This document shows, piece after piece, positions 11,456 to 21,517 of a stretch of 64,000 bases of DNA. Made by a program: the position numbers and the translations under genes. Positions within the stretch are counted from its first letter, which is position 1, and each line of letters starts with the position of its first letter. Below the pieces are notes generated by a model, which had not been told where the DNA came from, did not search any database, and saw nothing but the letters and a program-made list of their open reading frames with translations. Location: NCBI GenBank assembly GCA_001792895.1, contig MARA01000048.1, positions 219,634-283,633 on the forward strand. The letters run 5' to 3'. This DNA comes from Lentinus brumalis. Lineage: Eukaryota > Basidiomycota > Agaricomycetes > Polyporales > Polyporaceae.

Positions 11456-12286
11456 GTAATCCTGGACCTCGAGATTGGCTTGGAATCTCACACTCGTGCA
11501 GTGTTGCAGATCGCCAGCCTCCTGTACGCATAACAGGAGGCCCTCAGCGAGTCAGTATGGTGTAGAGACTCCGAGTCGCTGGCGTATCATGCGGGCCGTT
11601 GGTACTCAAATGCAATAAAGACCGCGAAGGTCCAGAACGGTGCGCATCATGCTGTCCCTCGTAGATGTTTGCGCTGTTGAACAGTCTACAGAACTCGTTA
11701 GAACAACCGAGACGACGCGAAGACGGTTGTGACGAGGGGCAACATGCGGCTGCGAGTGCCACAGGCCTAATTGTTCGCCGGCGCTGCAGTACGACGAGCC
11801 GCAAGCTCCGTTCTGCAACCGGGAAGATTGCCGAGGGAGCTATGCCCTGACGTTTCACACCCACCATTACTTGATACTTGATAGGGATGATCTCACTAGT
11901 ATGATGGTTCACTCTACCATCATTCTACAGTGCGTGAGTATATAGTGTCTGCCCTCATCCAGACTGATCAGGATGCCCGGTAGACACCATGCGGGACCCG
12001 GCGGGCACTAACGAGATTTCCTGTTTCTTGCTAGAGCGGCGGCGAATCATTCGATACGACACCAGCTTGTTCGACCGGCACTTCCGGCGCTGTTGATGAG
12101 GTACGTTCTGACATGTCGACGTCGTGGGGGCGCGTGCTTGCTTTCATCATTCCCGGATACAATCTGAGCATCTGGAGATCTCAGCATCTGTTGACCTGAG
12201 TCTCGATGTGCGGCGGCGAGTACAGATTCGAGGTCGCCGCGAGGCGCTGTTGCCCCAGATACTCACGATATCGGGATGTCATACAA
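11456..12286. other. intergenic, no gene recognised
   Basis: No recognisable coding sequence. The last about 150 bp form the promoter region of the HET-like locus A. Confidence 0.5.
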
Positions 12287-12292
12287 TATATA
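12287..12292 (+). promoter_or_regulatory. TATA box of HET-like locus A
   Basis: TATATA 53 bp upstream of the ATG at 12345. The spacing is comparable to TATA boxes before loci B, C and D. Confidence 0.55.
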
Positions 12293-12344
12293 GCATGCAC
12301 CCCAGCGGTAACCTTCCCCAGCACCTCATCCTCGGACCGCTACA

Positions 12345-14150
12345 GTGTCTACGCCAGTCATGCCATCTCCTGCCACGCCAAACGAGGAATCGCCCTTCTG
12401 GTTCAACATCTGGGATAAAATCCCATTGGTCCCGCGCAACGACGTCTACTCCTTGCAGGATAGGCACCAGGGCCCCCTGGATATTACACCGCGGGTGAGC
12501 TGGAAGATGTTGGCGGTATCCAAATCCGGAGAGTGGTCCGTAGTCCACTGGCAAGGTTACGTCGTGCGCTGCGATGCTCGGGGCGTCCCAGTACAGGAAG
12601 CTCTGATTCGGGAGAAATTTGAAAACCGGGCACTCATGATGGAGAAATTCGCCAAAGCCCATCCTTATATCGCAGTGTCATACCCAGCGAAGAAGAGCTC
12701 GGATGCGGTCGCTCTAACACGTATGACGTTGGCTGCCATACATCAAGCCATGCAGGTCGTTTCGTCGGAAACCCATATACAAATACTATACGTATGGATG
12801 GAGCACCCCTTCTGCCTTGACAAGACGAACGAAACCTTGCACCGTAGTGAAGGGCTCGTAGACCTTATCTTCCGAAATACGATTGCCACCCTTATCCTTC
12901 CTGGCGGTCTCACCAATCTTGTCAGTCTCGAGGAGGAGACACAGTACATCGACCGCCACAGAGTACTCGTAGAGGTCCTCTTGTGTCGGAGCCGCGTCTT
13001 CGTTCTCCACAAGTGGCCAATTGGTTCCGGTCAATGGAAGCAGATTCTCCCCGAAGGAGTCGCTCGTGCATGGACTGTGCATTCCCGTGAAGCTGTCGTC
13101 GAAGAAGTGTCACAAAAGGTGGACGAAGTGCGGCACACTTTTATCAAGATGGCCGTCGCTATCACACCCCTTGAACCGCTTCTTCTCCTCACTTTCCGCC
13201 ATGGGGCGGTCTTCGGAAGGTTCCTACCGCATCGCGATCCTCCCAAATCCGCCAAGAAGCCCGTAGTAGTGCAGCGACTCCGAGTGGGGCTCTTTGGGCC
13301 GGTCGCTCACGTGCCTAATCCCGGAGCCCAGTCGCTGTTGCATCCTGCTACGCCCCACCGAGTCGTCCCGCATCCCGTGTTATATCCCTTGGCACAAGCA
13401 ATAATCTTCCCAGGGAGTTCGAGGGCTCGGTACCAAGCTATCTGGCGAAGCGTATATACCGCCGCCACAGCTGCAATGCCGACCATATATCAACTTGCTA
13501 TCATGTTCGACGTAATCTTGCCTCCCAAAATTGACGAGGAACAGGAGTCGTTTATTAGGTTCGTGATATTCCTGGAGCATCTGCAACAGTCGAAACACGG
13601 GGAGGAGCTCGGGCCCTTCTGGCTTGGGATAAGTAGCTGCCCGACCTGCTGGCCCGAATTGCCCATATTGCCAGCGATACCTTACACGTATTGTCACCAA
13701 ATCGGGAAGGTCGAAACTGGGGAAAAGGAGAAGGAGGAGAACATGGAGAAAGAGGGGAAGCAGGGAACTGAGACCGAGGAAGACAGAAAGGAGATCGCGG
13801 AGAACAAGGAGGACGATGAAGACGCGTACGATCAGGGCGAGAGCGGGGAGCGCGCAGATGACGAGGAGAGCGGGGAGAGTAAGGCTGGCAAAGAGGGCCT
13901 AGAGGGCTTGAGGGGCTTGGAGAGCCTAGAGGGCTTGGATGACAAGGAAGACGAGGAGGAAGAAGAGGACGAGCAAGTCGAGGAGGACGATGCCAATCGA
14001 AGTCAAATCGAAGGCTCGGATCAAGAGGGTGGCAGGAGTAGAATTCACTACCGGGGGTCCCGAAAGTGCAGTAAGCAATTTCCGCGGACCCCCCTCCCCC
14101 CTCCCCCGTGGGAAACTACCAAATATGGTATGTTTTCCGTGAATGGCTGA
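12345..14150 (+). CDS. divergent HET-like protein, locus A (N-terminal part)
   Basis: 601-residue frame. Residues about 105-205 carry weak versions of the three HET blocks in the right order: YIAVSYPAKKSS, then ILYVWMEHPFCLD, then a line ending LILPGGLTNL. Residues about 425-440 (GPFWLGISSC) match the C-terminal module of loci C (YWFGLVST) and D (YWFGVVAS). The tail from about residue 450 is a Glu/Lys/Asp-rich low-complexity stretch. HET domains belong to fungal allorecognition and cell-death proteins; that role here is inference from motif order only. The rest of the C-terminal module lies at 14590-15192. A GTAAGC donor at 14071 and acceptors at 14562 and 14573 exist, but none of the pairs tried keeps phase, so the gene may be broken or its intron differs. 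Confidence 0.55.
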   Translation: MSTPVMPSPATPNEESPFWFNIWDKIPLVPRNDVYSLQDRHQGPLDITPRVSWKMLAVSKSGEWSVVHWQGYVVRCDARGVPVQEALIREKFENRALMMEKFAKAHPYIAVSYPAKKSSDAVALTRMTLAAIHQAMQVVSSETHIQILYVWMEHPFCLDKTNETLHRSEGLVDLIFRNTIATLILPGGLTNLVSLEEETQYIDRHRVLVEVLLCRSRVFVLHKWPIGSGQWKQILPEGVARAWTVHSREAVVEEVSQKVDEVRHTFIKMAVAITPLEPLLLLTFRHGAVFGRFLPHRDPPKSAKKPVVVQRLRVGLFGPVAHVPNPGAQSLLHPATPHRVVPHPVLYPLAQAIIFPGSSRARYQAIWRSVYTAATAAMPTIYQLAIMFDVILPPKIDEEQESFIRFVIFLEHLQQSKHGEELGPFWLGISSCPTCWPELPILPAIPYTYCHQIGKVETGEKEKEENMEKEGKQGTETEEDRKEIAENKEDDEDAYDQGESGERADDEESGESKAGKEGLEGLRGLESLEGLDDKEDEEEEEDEQVEEDDANRSQIEGSDQEGGRSRIHYRGSRKCSKQFPRTPLPPPPWETTKYGMFSVNG

Positions 14151-14589
14151 GACATATTTCCCTAGTACGGTTTTCAGAATGTTTTACACCTGAAGCAACT
14201 GTGTAGGTGCGTTTGCGATACCTTAGGCAGCAGATTCAACAAGCATGATCGCATGCTTTGTGTCTGCTTGGGACCCCCCTCCCATTGAGCGTCTAAATCC
14301 CAATGCGGCAATTAGACGCCGTGACATTGCTTCCCGGTGTCGCTGACTCCTTGAAAGCCTGAAATCTCCTTGATTGCGCTCAATTGGCCTTCGAATACAT
14401 CTATGTATCGCTTCAAACATGTCCTGGACTCTCCAAAACCCCGAAAGGGTATGCACCGGATGACCGTCCAAAAGTGCATTAAGACCCTCGAGACCCCCTC
14501 CCCCCGGGTACCCCGGTCTCGGCATCTCCCGGTGCCACCCTCTTGGCTCGGATTCGGATGAGCCTCCCCCCAGTCACTTCCCCGTGCCC

Positions 14590-15192
14590 ATGACCCGGTG
14601 GCTGTACCACGACCAGGATCTCAAGACAGCTTTCGAGAGGTCATATAATAATTTCAGCCCTATGGTGCGCCTGGACCTCATACTCTCCAAGGCGCACGGA
14701 AGGCCGATCCTGCCCGCGGGGGACTCGGTGTCAGGCGATGCGTGCATCCCAGCCCAGTTGGACAGCATCTCTCTCAGCGCGCCGTATCGTCGGTGGACCC
14801 TCGTGAAGGACCCGGACGTGAAGTCCGGGGACAGTAGGATCCCAGATCTGCACTGGTTAGTGTATGTCGGAGAGTTCACCGATGACCCAATGTATGGGTT
14901 CGAGCGCCTCGGTGCTGAAGAAAACCGGTACCTGCTGGTGCCTGGACAGCGACCGGTCCTGGAGAAGCGCCATGCACGGGCCATGATTCTGAAGGACTGC
15001 GGCACTGAGCTGCGCAACGGGAAGTTTGTTGTGCGTCCTACCAAGTTCGTATCGTGGGCACTGGTGGAGACTTCAAAAACTTTCGCATGGGCAGAGTTGA
15101 TGAAGACAATAGATGTCCCCATAATCGTACGCATGGAGTCGGAGATAGACAGGAAATTATGGGAGAGGGACCGTACTAAACAGAATAGTTGA
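14590..15192 (+). CDS. HET-like locus A, C-terminal module (second exon or fragment)
   Basis: About 200 residues starting MTRWLYHDQDLK. It contains LHWLVYVGEF and a later RYLLVPGQRP, matching YWIVYVGDL in locus B and RLLLVGEWEP in locus D, so it is the same C-terminal module. It lies 440 bp after the stop of the locus A frame and most likely belonged to the same gene, joined by splicing I could not make in phase. It may instead be an exon of a broken copy. Confidence 0.5.
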   Translation: MTRWLYHDQDLKTAFERSYNNFSPMVRLDLILSKAHGRPILPAGDSVSGDACIPAQLDSISLSAPYRRWTLVKDPDVKSGDSRIPDLHWLVYVGEFTDDPMYGFERLGAEENRYLLVPGQRPVLEKRHARAMILKDCGTELRNGKFVVRPTKFVSWALVETSKTFAWAELMKTIDVPIIVRMESEIDRKLWERDRTKQNS

Positions 15193-15387
15193 TCACTAGT
15201 CGCAATGATAGACGTTAACACTAAACAAAGGATGAAGTAACAATGCACTGTGTTTGAACTCACCTTGTTCGGCGGGACCGTGTCTGAGAATATCATGCAC
15301 TGTATGCGATGCCTGTAACGCCGTAGACACAAGACGAAGTCCCCATCCCGAGTCTTGTCATGCTCCGCGAACAAGCCAAGGGTGATA

Positions 15388-15800
15388 GCAAAGCGATATA
15401 AGTATTCAGACGCACGAACAACGTCCACTGGCTCGGCGCACCAACCTCCGGCAAATTCGCGCCCAAATTGTCCGGAAGCGCAAGCGTCGGGTCCGTCTGG
15501 CTCTTCAGCCGCCGCCGCCCCCAAACAGCACCGGCCCGTTCACCTCCCTAAACTGCGCGATGGGCTTCTCGACCTCCGGGCGGAAGTGGCGCAGATGGGC
15601 CACGCCGCGGAGTCGCCCAGCGCGCAGATCGTGCGCCCCTCGATATGCTTCGTGAGCTCCAGCAGCATGTCGATCTCGCGCTTGTGGCCCCGGCCCTCGA
15701 CAAAGCGGTCCATCATGTTCATCATGTATGTCGTGCCCTCGCGGCAGGGCGTACACTGGTCGCAGGACTTGTGCTTGTAGAACTGCAGCGCAGGGGAAGT
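15388..15800 (-). pseudogene. NDUFV1 last-exon duplicate (pseudogene fragment)
   Basis: Inverted copy of 32810-33245: the end of the last intron, the last exon and the start of the 3' flank of the NDUFV1 gene. It reads [20 protein letters not shown], with Gly to Asp next to the cluster cysteines, then [20 protein letters not shown] 10-nt deletion removes the DNA coding for the QGLM region and shifts the frame. Similarity ends about 135 bp past the stop codon, around TATATCGCTT. No other NDUFV1 exons are present, so it cannot make complex I subunit. Confidence 0.88.
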
Positions 15801-16916
15801 CAGATGGGGAGGAGGAAAGAGAACCATCGGTGCGTCATCGACATGCGACCTGAGGTCGCCCGGCAGCAAGAAGGAGAAAGCGATGCACGTCGCGGTCCGG
15901 GACGATCCACACGGCATCAGAGCCTTTGTGTCACATCTTGATTCTGTTTGACTGAGCTCGACCGACGGTCAGGATGCATGTCAATCACGAAGGATAATGA
16001 TATGACGTGCCGTGCACCTGGCCACTCAACGTGAGTACATAGTAAGGACCAACTTGACCTGTAGTGGGGAGGGGCAACGCTGGGGGCCATTCTCGAGGCG
16101 CGCATGCGTGGGAGGGCTAGGTTAAGCGAGTGATACGCGGCACCTCGTCCAAATCGAGGGCTCGCGTAGATCGAATCCGCCTTGCCGGTGGCTGAAAGGT
16201 GGTCGGACATTGCTGAGGCCCTCCCTCTCTTCCACGTCGCCCGTTTGCTCTTATATCTCACAGATAGTGTTCATTGGTCCTACATATTTGGTTGTCCAAG
16301 CCGTTTAGTAGCACCATGGGTTTTGATCATTCCATGCGCCCAAAGATGACGATCTGTAGCACTCGTTATGGTCTGCTTCGACTTTTAGCCTTGGAGAGAA
16401 TGTTCACTTACAAGCAGTGAATGTATATACCAACTTTTAAAGGATTCCTTCGAGCGGATGTTGAGTTATGCGTGCGTTGGTGTCGAGGGTCACTGAGAAG
16501 GCGCTTCGGCTTCTCGCATTGGCGCCCTGAATACTTGGAGTCCAGAACTTGCTCGCATCGCAGGACTATGGCTCGCTCTACCCTACAAACAGCGCAACTG
16601 TACAAGAACTTATTAAAGATACACAGGAAGCCCATTACACCCCCATCAGGCGCGGCGCATCGTCCACACACGAGCAAAAACAAGGAGAACTCCCAGCCCA
16701 TCCCCCATGCTCGTACCCGGTCATCCCGATCTCCTGTGACGTGTAAAAGACATCCTGAAGCTGCAGAAGAAGTGGTTCAGCCTACAAGAATACGCATTAC
16801 GGGTCACGCGCCTGTAGCCACCTCAAAAACGCGCTCCGAGGGCGGTCAACTCGCCGAGAACTTGTAGTAGAAGTGAGAGTCGAGGATGTTGATAGCAGCG
16901 GGCCCATATCGTAATA
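15801..16916. other. intergenic, no gene recognised
   Basis: No family match. A small frame from 16568 starts MARSTLQTAQLYKNLLKI, loosely like an LYR protein start, but it runs into basic low-complexity sequence and is not called. Confidence 0.45.
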
Positions 16917-17101
16917 CAGTCGAGTCTCCGATAACGAATACTCTCGGGAGACACCCGAAGTCGATTCGTTATGGGGGATATTCGTTACCGGAGGCTGGTT
17001 TGGCGTGGAAGCGCCCATTTGGGAGCGGGTTTTGCATGGCCAACTCGATTCATTATCGGAAATATTCGCTACCGGGTGTTTCGTTATCGGAGACTCGACT
17101 G
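16917..17101. mobile_element. MITE with 22-bp terminal inverted repeats (Tc1/mariner-type)
   Basis: 185 bp. The left end starts CAGTCGAGTCTCCGATAACG and the right end is its exact reverse complement; the perfect match covers 22 bp. TA on both sides (16915-16916 and 17102-17103) fits a TA target duplication, typical of Tc1/mariner/pogo elements. The palindrome continues past the TA (GTAATA / TATTAC). The interior repeats variants of TTCGTTAYCGG on both strands. No coding capacity; it would depend on a transposase elsewhere. Confidence 0.88.
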
Positions 17102-18852
17102 TATTACTACATCTGACGGGCCGGTAGAACGCTTCTGAGATTGAATAATGGCTGCCTAGTCCTTCGTGGTGTATTGTTCGTGACAGCGGCTTGCAGAGAG
17201 TACCTCAGGGTGACTCGAGGGTGTCCGACCACGAAGTGAAAGCGTGTAGAGCGCGTAGATGTGATCGGCGTACGAATCCGGCCGAGATTAACGCGGCTAT
17301 CAATTACAGAGATTACATAAGCCGTACATTTCGCCAGGCGCAGTTGCCCCTCCCCACCTGTAGTAGGCAGCGGAGCAGTTCCCGGTGGCGCACTGGCAGG
17401 ACACGGACGTCTGCCTCCGAGATTCTCGAGATTCGCAGTGCGATTCTTGACTGGTCGCCAGACACCGTGCGTAGCACTACTGGCTGAAACCCAGGTGGGT
17501 TACGCCACACGCGCTCCGGGAGGATTTGGGACTGGTCCAGGCTGAACAAGAATGCATGTGTCGTCAGTATCGCAATCGCGGATAGTGACGTTACGCAAAC
17601 TCTCACCTGGTATGCTGCAGAACCTCAGACATACACCGAGTATTGTGTCCGCGTAGAGAGCCTCGAGCTGTATGGCGGCGTGACGACGCCCTGGCGGGAC
17701 TAAGACGTCGCAGGAGTCCGAAACACATGGTGACGTCTCGTGCTGTGTCGCGAGCGTGAGCACCGCGCGCCCCGATCACCCGCGTCACGACCCGTCTGGA
17801 TGGCCCAAGCGAGCCGACTCCGGTGGAGGTCGTGAAGCGTCCGCGCCCTGTGCGAACCGCGAACGCAAACGCAAACCCGGACGTCGGTGCCTGGCCACTC
17901 TCGCGTCTCCACGCACCGATCTTCCCGCGTGGATGTGCATAAAAAGGAGTCCTCCGCCGTCCCCACACATACCGGGGCGCAGATATGGGCGGTCACGTTA
18001 CGGGTCTAGGACGATTCAAAATCGAACCAGGCTGTAGCTGTAAGACTGCCGTCAGCATCGTGACAGTTATTGCCAGAGACATTGCAATTTGGCCATAGCT
18101 GCATACCAATCTTTCGCAAGCACGATCCTCCGCATCGTACGTGCTGGGAACCCGACTCGGAGTGGAGGGGAGGAGGCCGTCTGATCCTGTGCATACACAG
18201 CACTTCCTCTTGCTCTTCCGCGTCGGTCGTCGCGTATCGCGCCTTCGAACCGCACCGTATCGTGTCGTGTCTTCCGCCGGGCCCCGCAAAGACTAGAGTC
18301 CAGAAGAGAACTTACGCAAAAGTGGTGTCCGACGTCCTGGTCGCTTTCGACACAAAATTTGGGAGCGGCGCGACGAGGCGACCGACGAGTGTTTGATTCT
18401 GGATTTCGCTGACGGTCTTGGGCCTGACATTCCCAGAGATATTCTCTTCCGCGTGCGTCCGTTGGTCGTCGGGCCTCCGAAACGTTGGAGCAGTCGAGTC
18501 TCGTATAGAGTGATGAAGTCCAACTGTCCAAGTACAGGTCCTTCCGAGTCCCGACCCGTGTCCCGATGCGCTGTGCTGCGCTCAACGTCTGATGACTAAG
18601 CACGCCTCGAGGCTACGAGCTCTCCTCCGATCCTCTCTCCTCGTCCTTCCCAGACGCCCGGTTCTCCCCGCTCCAACGCACTGGTATGTCGTGCGCCGGG
18701 ATGCGCGGACGGTTTCTGCCACGTCGTGGATGCTGCCGACACCGGGCCGATTCTTCCTACACATCCGGAGCAAGGCGGTCTTCCGACCGGTGTCGTGTCC
18801 TAATCGGACGAGGAAGCGTGACAGTAAGTCGTCCATGACTCCATACTAGTCA
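17102..18852. repeat. decayed repeat-rich DNA left of locus B
   Basis: No gene recognised. 17840-18000 shares CCCGGACGTCGGTGCCTGGCC and GCGATCTTCCC-like segments with 22520-22640 and 23695-23790. 18190-18240 (ACACAGCACTTCCTCTTGC and the following TCGGTCGTCG) matches 23286-23330. It therefore belongs to the same decayed family as the block at 21518-24600. Confidence 0.5.
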
Positions 18853-18925
18853 CCTCGGCAAGGAAGGAGGGCGCGTATTCGTGCGCGTAGCCCCGAATCG
18901 CGCCAGGACGTCGGACGTGGTGCAT
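18853..18925 (+). repeat. repeat-family copy (anchor 1)
   Basis: Contains GGCAAGGAAGGA, then CGCGCCAGGACGTCGGACGT and GTGCAT. The same order of blocks recurs near 21518, 22440, 23587 and 24482. It ends about 345 bp upstream of the locus B start codon. Confidence 0.65.
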
Positions 18926-19213
18926 TTGGAGACAATGCAAAGCGCAGTCGAACAGAATTCACGTGCACCTGCACACAGAGAAGAAGACCACACGCGGTTT
19001 TGCCGTTTCCGACTCGGGGAATCTGGAGACGGGATCCGCGCAGCGCGGCCAGAGATTGTATCCACGACAATTCTTTCACTTGGTCAAATGATACGCGCAG
19101 CAAAGAGGACGTCTTTCAAGTTCCGTATACGCGTGGACGTACAAAGAAAAGCTTTGGCCTACGCATTTGCACAGCTCAGCCGCCACTCCGCCACACTCGC
19201 CAAATTGCGCTTG

Positions 19214-19219
19214 TATAAA
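19214..19219 (+). promoter_or_regulatory. TATA box of HET-like locus B
   Basis: TATAAA 57 bp upstream of the ATG at 19271. This is the reason for choosing that start over the longer open frame that begins at 18881 inside repeat sequence. Confidence 0.6.
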
Positions 19220-19270
19220 GCGCAGCTCCCTCGGTATGTTCAGTTCATATTACCCCTGGTCTCCGCATCG

Positions 19271-21187
19271 ATGCCTCCCTCACCATCCACACGTACTCCC
19301 CAACGTGCAGCGGACAGCACCGAATTCCAATTCACGGAGATCACCAACAGGCGCCTCGTGCCCCTCGATGCCGCATTCTACATTCGTCCAGAGCCTACGC
19401 CACGGACACTGCGGTTTCTCGCCATAAGACGGTTCGAACCGTGGGGTTGGGAGTTTGTCGAGTACCAATGGAGGGAGATCACGTACAAGCCCACCCGGAT
19501 TGACGTGGAGTGGATTCCGAACTCAAAGGCCAGATGGGAAACCCTCCTGCGTGCGTTCTTCACCTCTCGCTCACGCGAATTCATGGCGCTATCCTATAGA
19601 AAGGACAGCAATCGCGCGCACGCAAACGGCATCTCGCAGCCCATGCTGGACGAGTTGGAACACTATCTAGATGCACTCAGGATCATGGACGGTCGCAGCG
19701 GGGAGTCCGAGAGGTATCGCTATTTGATCTGGGCGGAGGATCTGTGCACTACCAGATCAGATACTCCCCTGTACACTCCCAACGGACAGATTCCGCTCAC
19801 AGAGGACACTATGTTTCGCTTCGCGCGGATGGTCGTCGTTCTGCCCCATGGCCCTTGCCATGTGGCCGAACTTGACGGTGCAGATGGACAACTCGACCAA
19901 CATGTGGTCCCCGCTCCGGTGCAGACTCTTCTCCTGGAAACACCCCGTCTCCGGCCGGTCGATGTCTTGGTCTTACATGCGCCGAGTGGTTCCGAGGGAA
20001 GAGTGGCGTATCGCGCTATCTCCTCCTACTCCTACTCCTCCTCCTCCTCGTCCACTTCATCCTCCTCCTCCTCTTCCTCCTCTTCCATCCGGACCGTGGA
20101 AGGCGCACGGGGCAAATATCCATCTATGGCTAAGATAGCAAGGGTGACTCCGCTCCTGCCGCCTCTCCCCGGTACACCATTTCGGGCCAGCAGCACGCGA
20201 ATTGGACTGCGCCTGCGCTTGAGTCCACCAGGCGTGCCCCGCGGCGCTCCTCTCACCAGTGAAATGCAACAGACGCTTCTGAGGCTGCAAGGCGACATCA
20301 TGTCGGCCTGCGGAAGTGCTACGTCCGCCCCCGAGCTTATATCCGTCCTGGCTGCGAAGTTGGCCATGCCGTCTCCGCCACAGGTCGAGAAGGCACGGGC
20401 CGGCGATGGGTCGGTGGCGGATAGGGAACGACAGACAGCCGCCGTGGCCGAATTCATGGAGGACTTCATGGCGCGCATCGAGCGAGTCTACTCGGTCTGC
20501 GGGAACGTCTGGCTCGGGGTGTTCAACGGACGCAGCGCTGGTCCTTGGGAAATTCTGAGTCTTATCCCGGATCTGACCCGCCCGGCCTATGGTTCACCAC
20601 TTTGTCTTGAACCCCCCGAACCTGGAAAGTCCCCGCGGTCGTGGTTGCAGCGGAACGACGAAGAAATAAAGGTCTCATTTGAGTTCGCGTCGGCCTCCCA
20701 GGATGTATCGGATACGCCCATGCATTTGAAGATTTACAACGCAAGGGCATGGCGAGCATACCGGGTGCGCCCGTCTGCAGAGGTCACGTCTACAGAGAAG
20801 CCTCCAGCACCGGAAACGTCGTCTGCAAGACTCTTCCAGTTGGACATGGGATGTGGCGGCGATCAGTGGCGCTTCACCTTGGATCCGTCGACGTCAGAGC
20901 CCAGGTCGGACGAGGAGGAACAGGTGTACTGGATCGTCTACGTCGGGGACCTGGAAACCTACAGGCCTGCTACCAGTAGCAGTGGCAGTGTGGAAGGCGG
21001 GAGCAAGAGTCGGAGAGTCATGGTCACAGAGGACATAGGGCGCGACTGGTATGACGAGGCTGGAGATCCAGAGAACCGGCGTGTGCTCGTCCGGTCGTGG
21101 TCCCTGCTGGAGGTCGACGATCCTCGCGGGTTTGACGTTGGAGAGCTCCGTCGGCGGAATTTCACTATCCCAGTGTGGCATTTCTAG
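19271..21187 (+). CDS. divergent HET-like protein, locus B
   Basis: Single-exon frame of 638 residues from 19271. HET-type blocks in order: FMALSYRKD (near residue 105), YRYLIWAEDLC (about 150-160), and MFRFARMVVVLPHG (about 180-195). A serine-rich run is encoded by TCC/TCT repeats at about 20029-20088. The C-terminal module has VWLGVFNGR, VSFEFASAS, YWIVYVGDL and RRVLVRSWS, matching loci A, C and D. It is the most complete gene of the family in the window and has no frame break. A role in non-self recognition is inferred from family resemblance only, and the HET match is weak at single residues. It lies between copies of the decayed repeat family. Confidence 0.65.
   Translation: MPPSPSTRTPQRAADSTEFQFTEITNRRLVPLDAAFYIRPEPTPRTLRFLAIRRFEPWGWEFVEYQWREITYKPTRIDVEWIPNSKARWETLLRAFFTSRSREFMALSYRKDSNRAHANGISQPMLDELEHYLDALRIMDGRSGESERYRYLIWAEDLCTTRSDTPLYTPNGQIPLTEDTMFRFARMVVVLPHGPCHVAELDGADGQLDQHVVPAPVQTLLLETPRLRPVDVLVLHAPSGSEGRVAYRAISSYSYSSSSSSTSSSSSSSSSSIRTVEGARGKYPSMAKIARVTPLLPPLPGTPFRASSTRIGLRLRLSPPGVPRGAPLTSEMQQTLLRLQGDIMSACGSATSAPELISVLAAKLAMPSPPQVEKARAGDGSVADRERQTAAVAEFMEDFMARIERVYSVCGNVWLGVFNGRSAGPWEILSLIPDLTRPAYGSPLCLEPPEPGKSPRSWLQRNDEEIKVSFEFASASQDVSDTPMHLKIYNARAWRAYRVRPSAEVTSTEKPPAPETSSARLFQLDMGCGGDQWRFTLDPSTSEPRSDEEEQVYWIVYVGDLETYRPATSSSGSVEGGSKSRRVMVTEDIGRDWYDEAGDPENRRVLVRSWSLLEVDDPRGFDVGELRRRNFTIPVWHF
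20029..20088. repeat. (TCC/TCT)n coding microsatellite
   Basis: Pure pyrimidine triplet run coding mostly serine inside locus B. Such runs change length easily and can vary between strains. Confidence 0.8.
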
Positions 21188-21517
21188 AGGAACGAGCCTG
21201 AAGGTAGTTAGTAAGTACTTCTGAGCTGTAATATGCATTCACCATATGTATGTCGCGAATCGTTGGTTATCTGCCTGCTGCGAGACGACGACGTGGAGAC
21301 CGAGTAATCGAGGTCCAATCATGTACCGGTCATTTGCCGGTCATGCCCCGAATGTCCCGAACTCGTCCGAGTTACCGACCTCCCGCGTACTCTCAAGCTC
21401 GCGAACATCGAGGTGCTGTGGTCACGCAGCGTAGTTGTTTCAGAGCGCCAGGTCCCTCCACATGTTAGAGCAAGTAAGCGGGATCATCTCACTTACCCAG
21501 TAAGTATCAGTTCGTAA

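Noticed and set aside
15505..15756. Separate small gene in another frame of the NDUFV1 fragment
   Set aside because: It is a shadow of the duplicated NDUFV1 exon; a similar frame exists over the parental exon.
16568..16867. Possible LYR-motif mitochondrial protein (MARSTLQTAQLYKNLLKI)
   Set aside because: Only the first about 18 residues fit; the rest is low-complexity and the second part of an LYR domain is missing.
18881..19270. Longer N-terminus for HET-like locus B
   Set aside because: The extension lies inside the decayed repeat and upstream of the TATA box at 19214; the ATG at 19271 is the better start.
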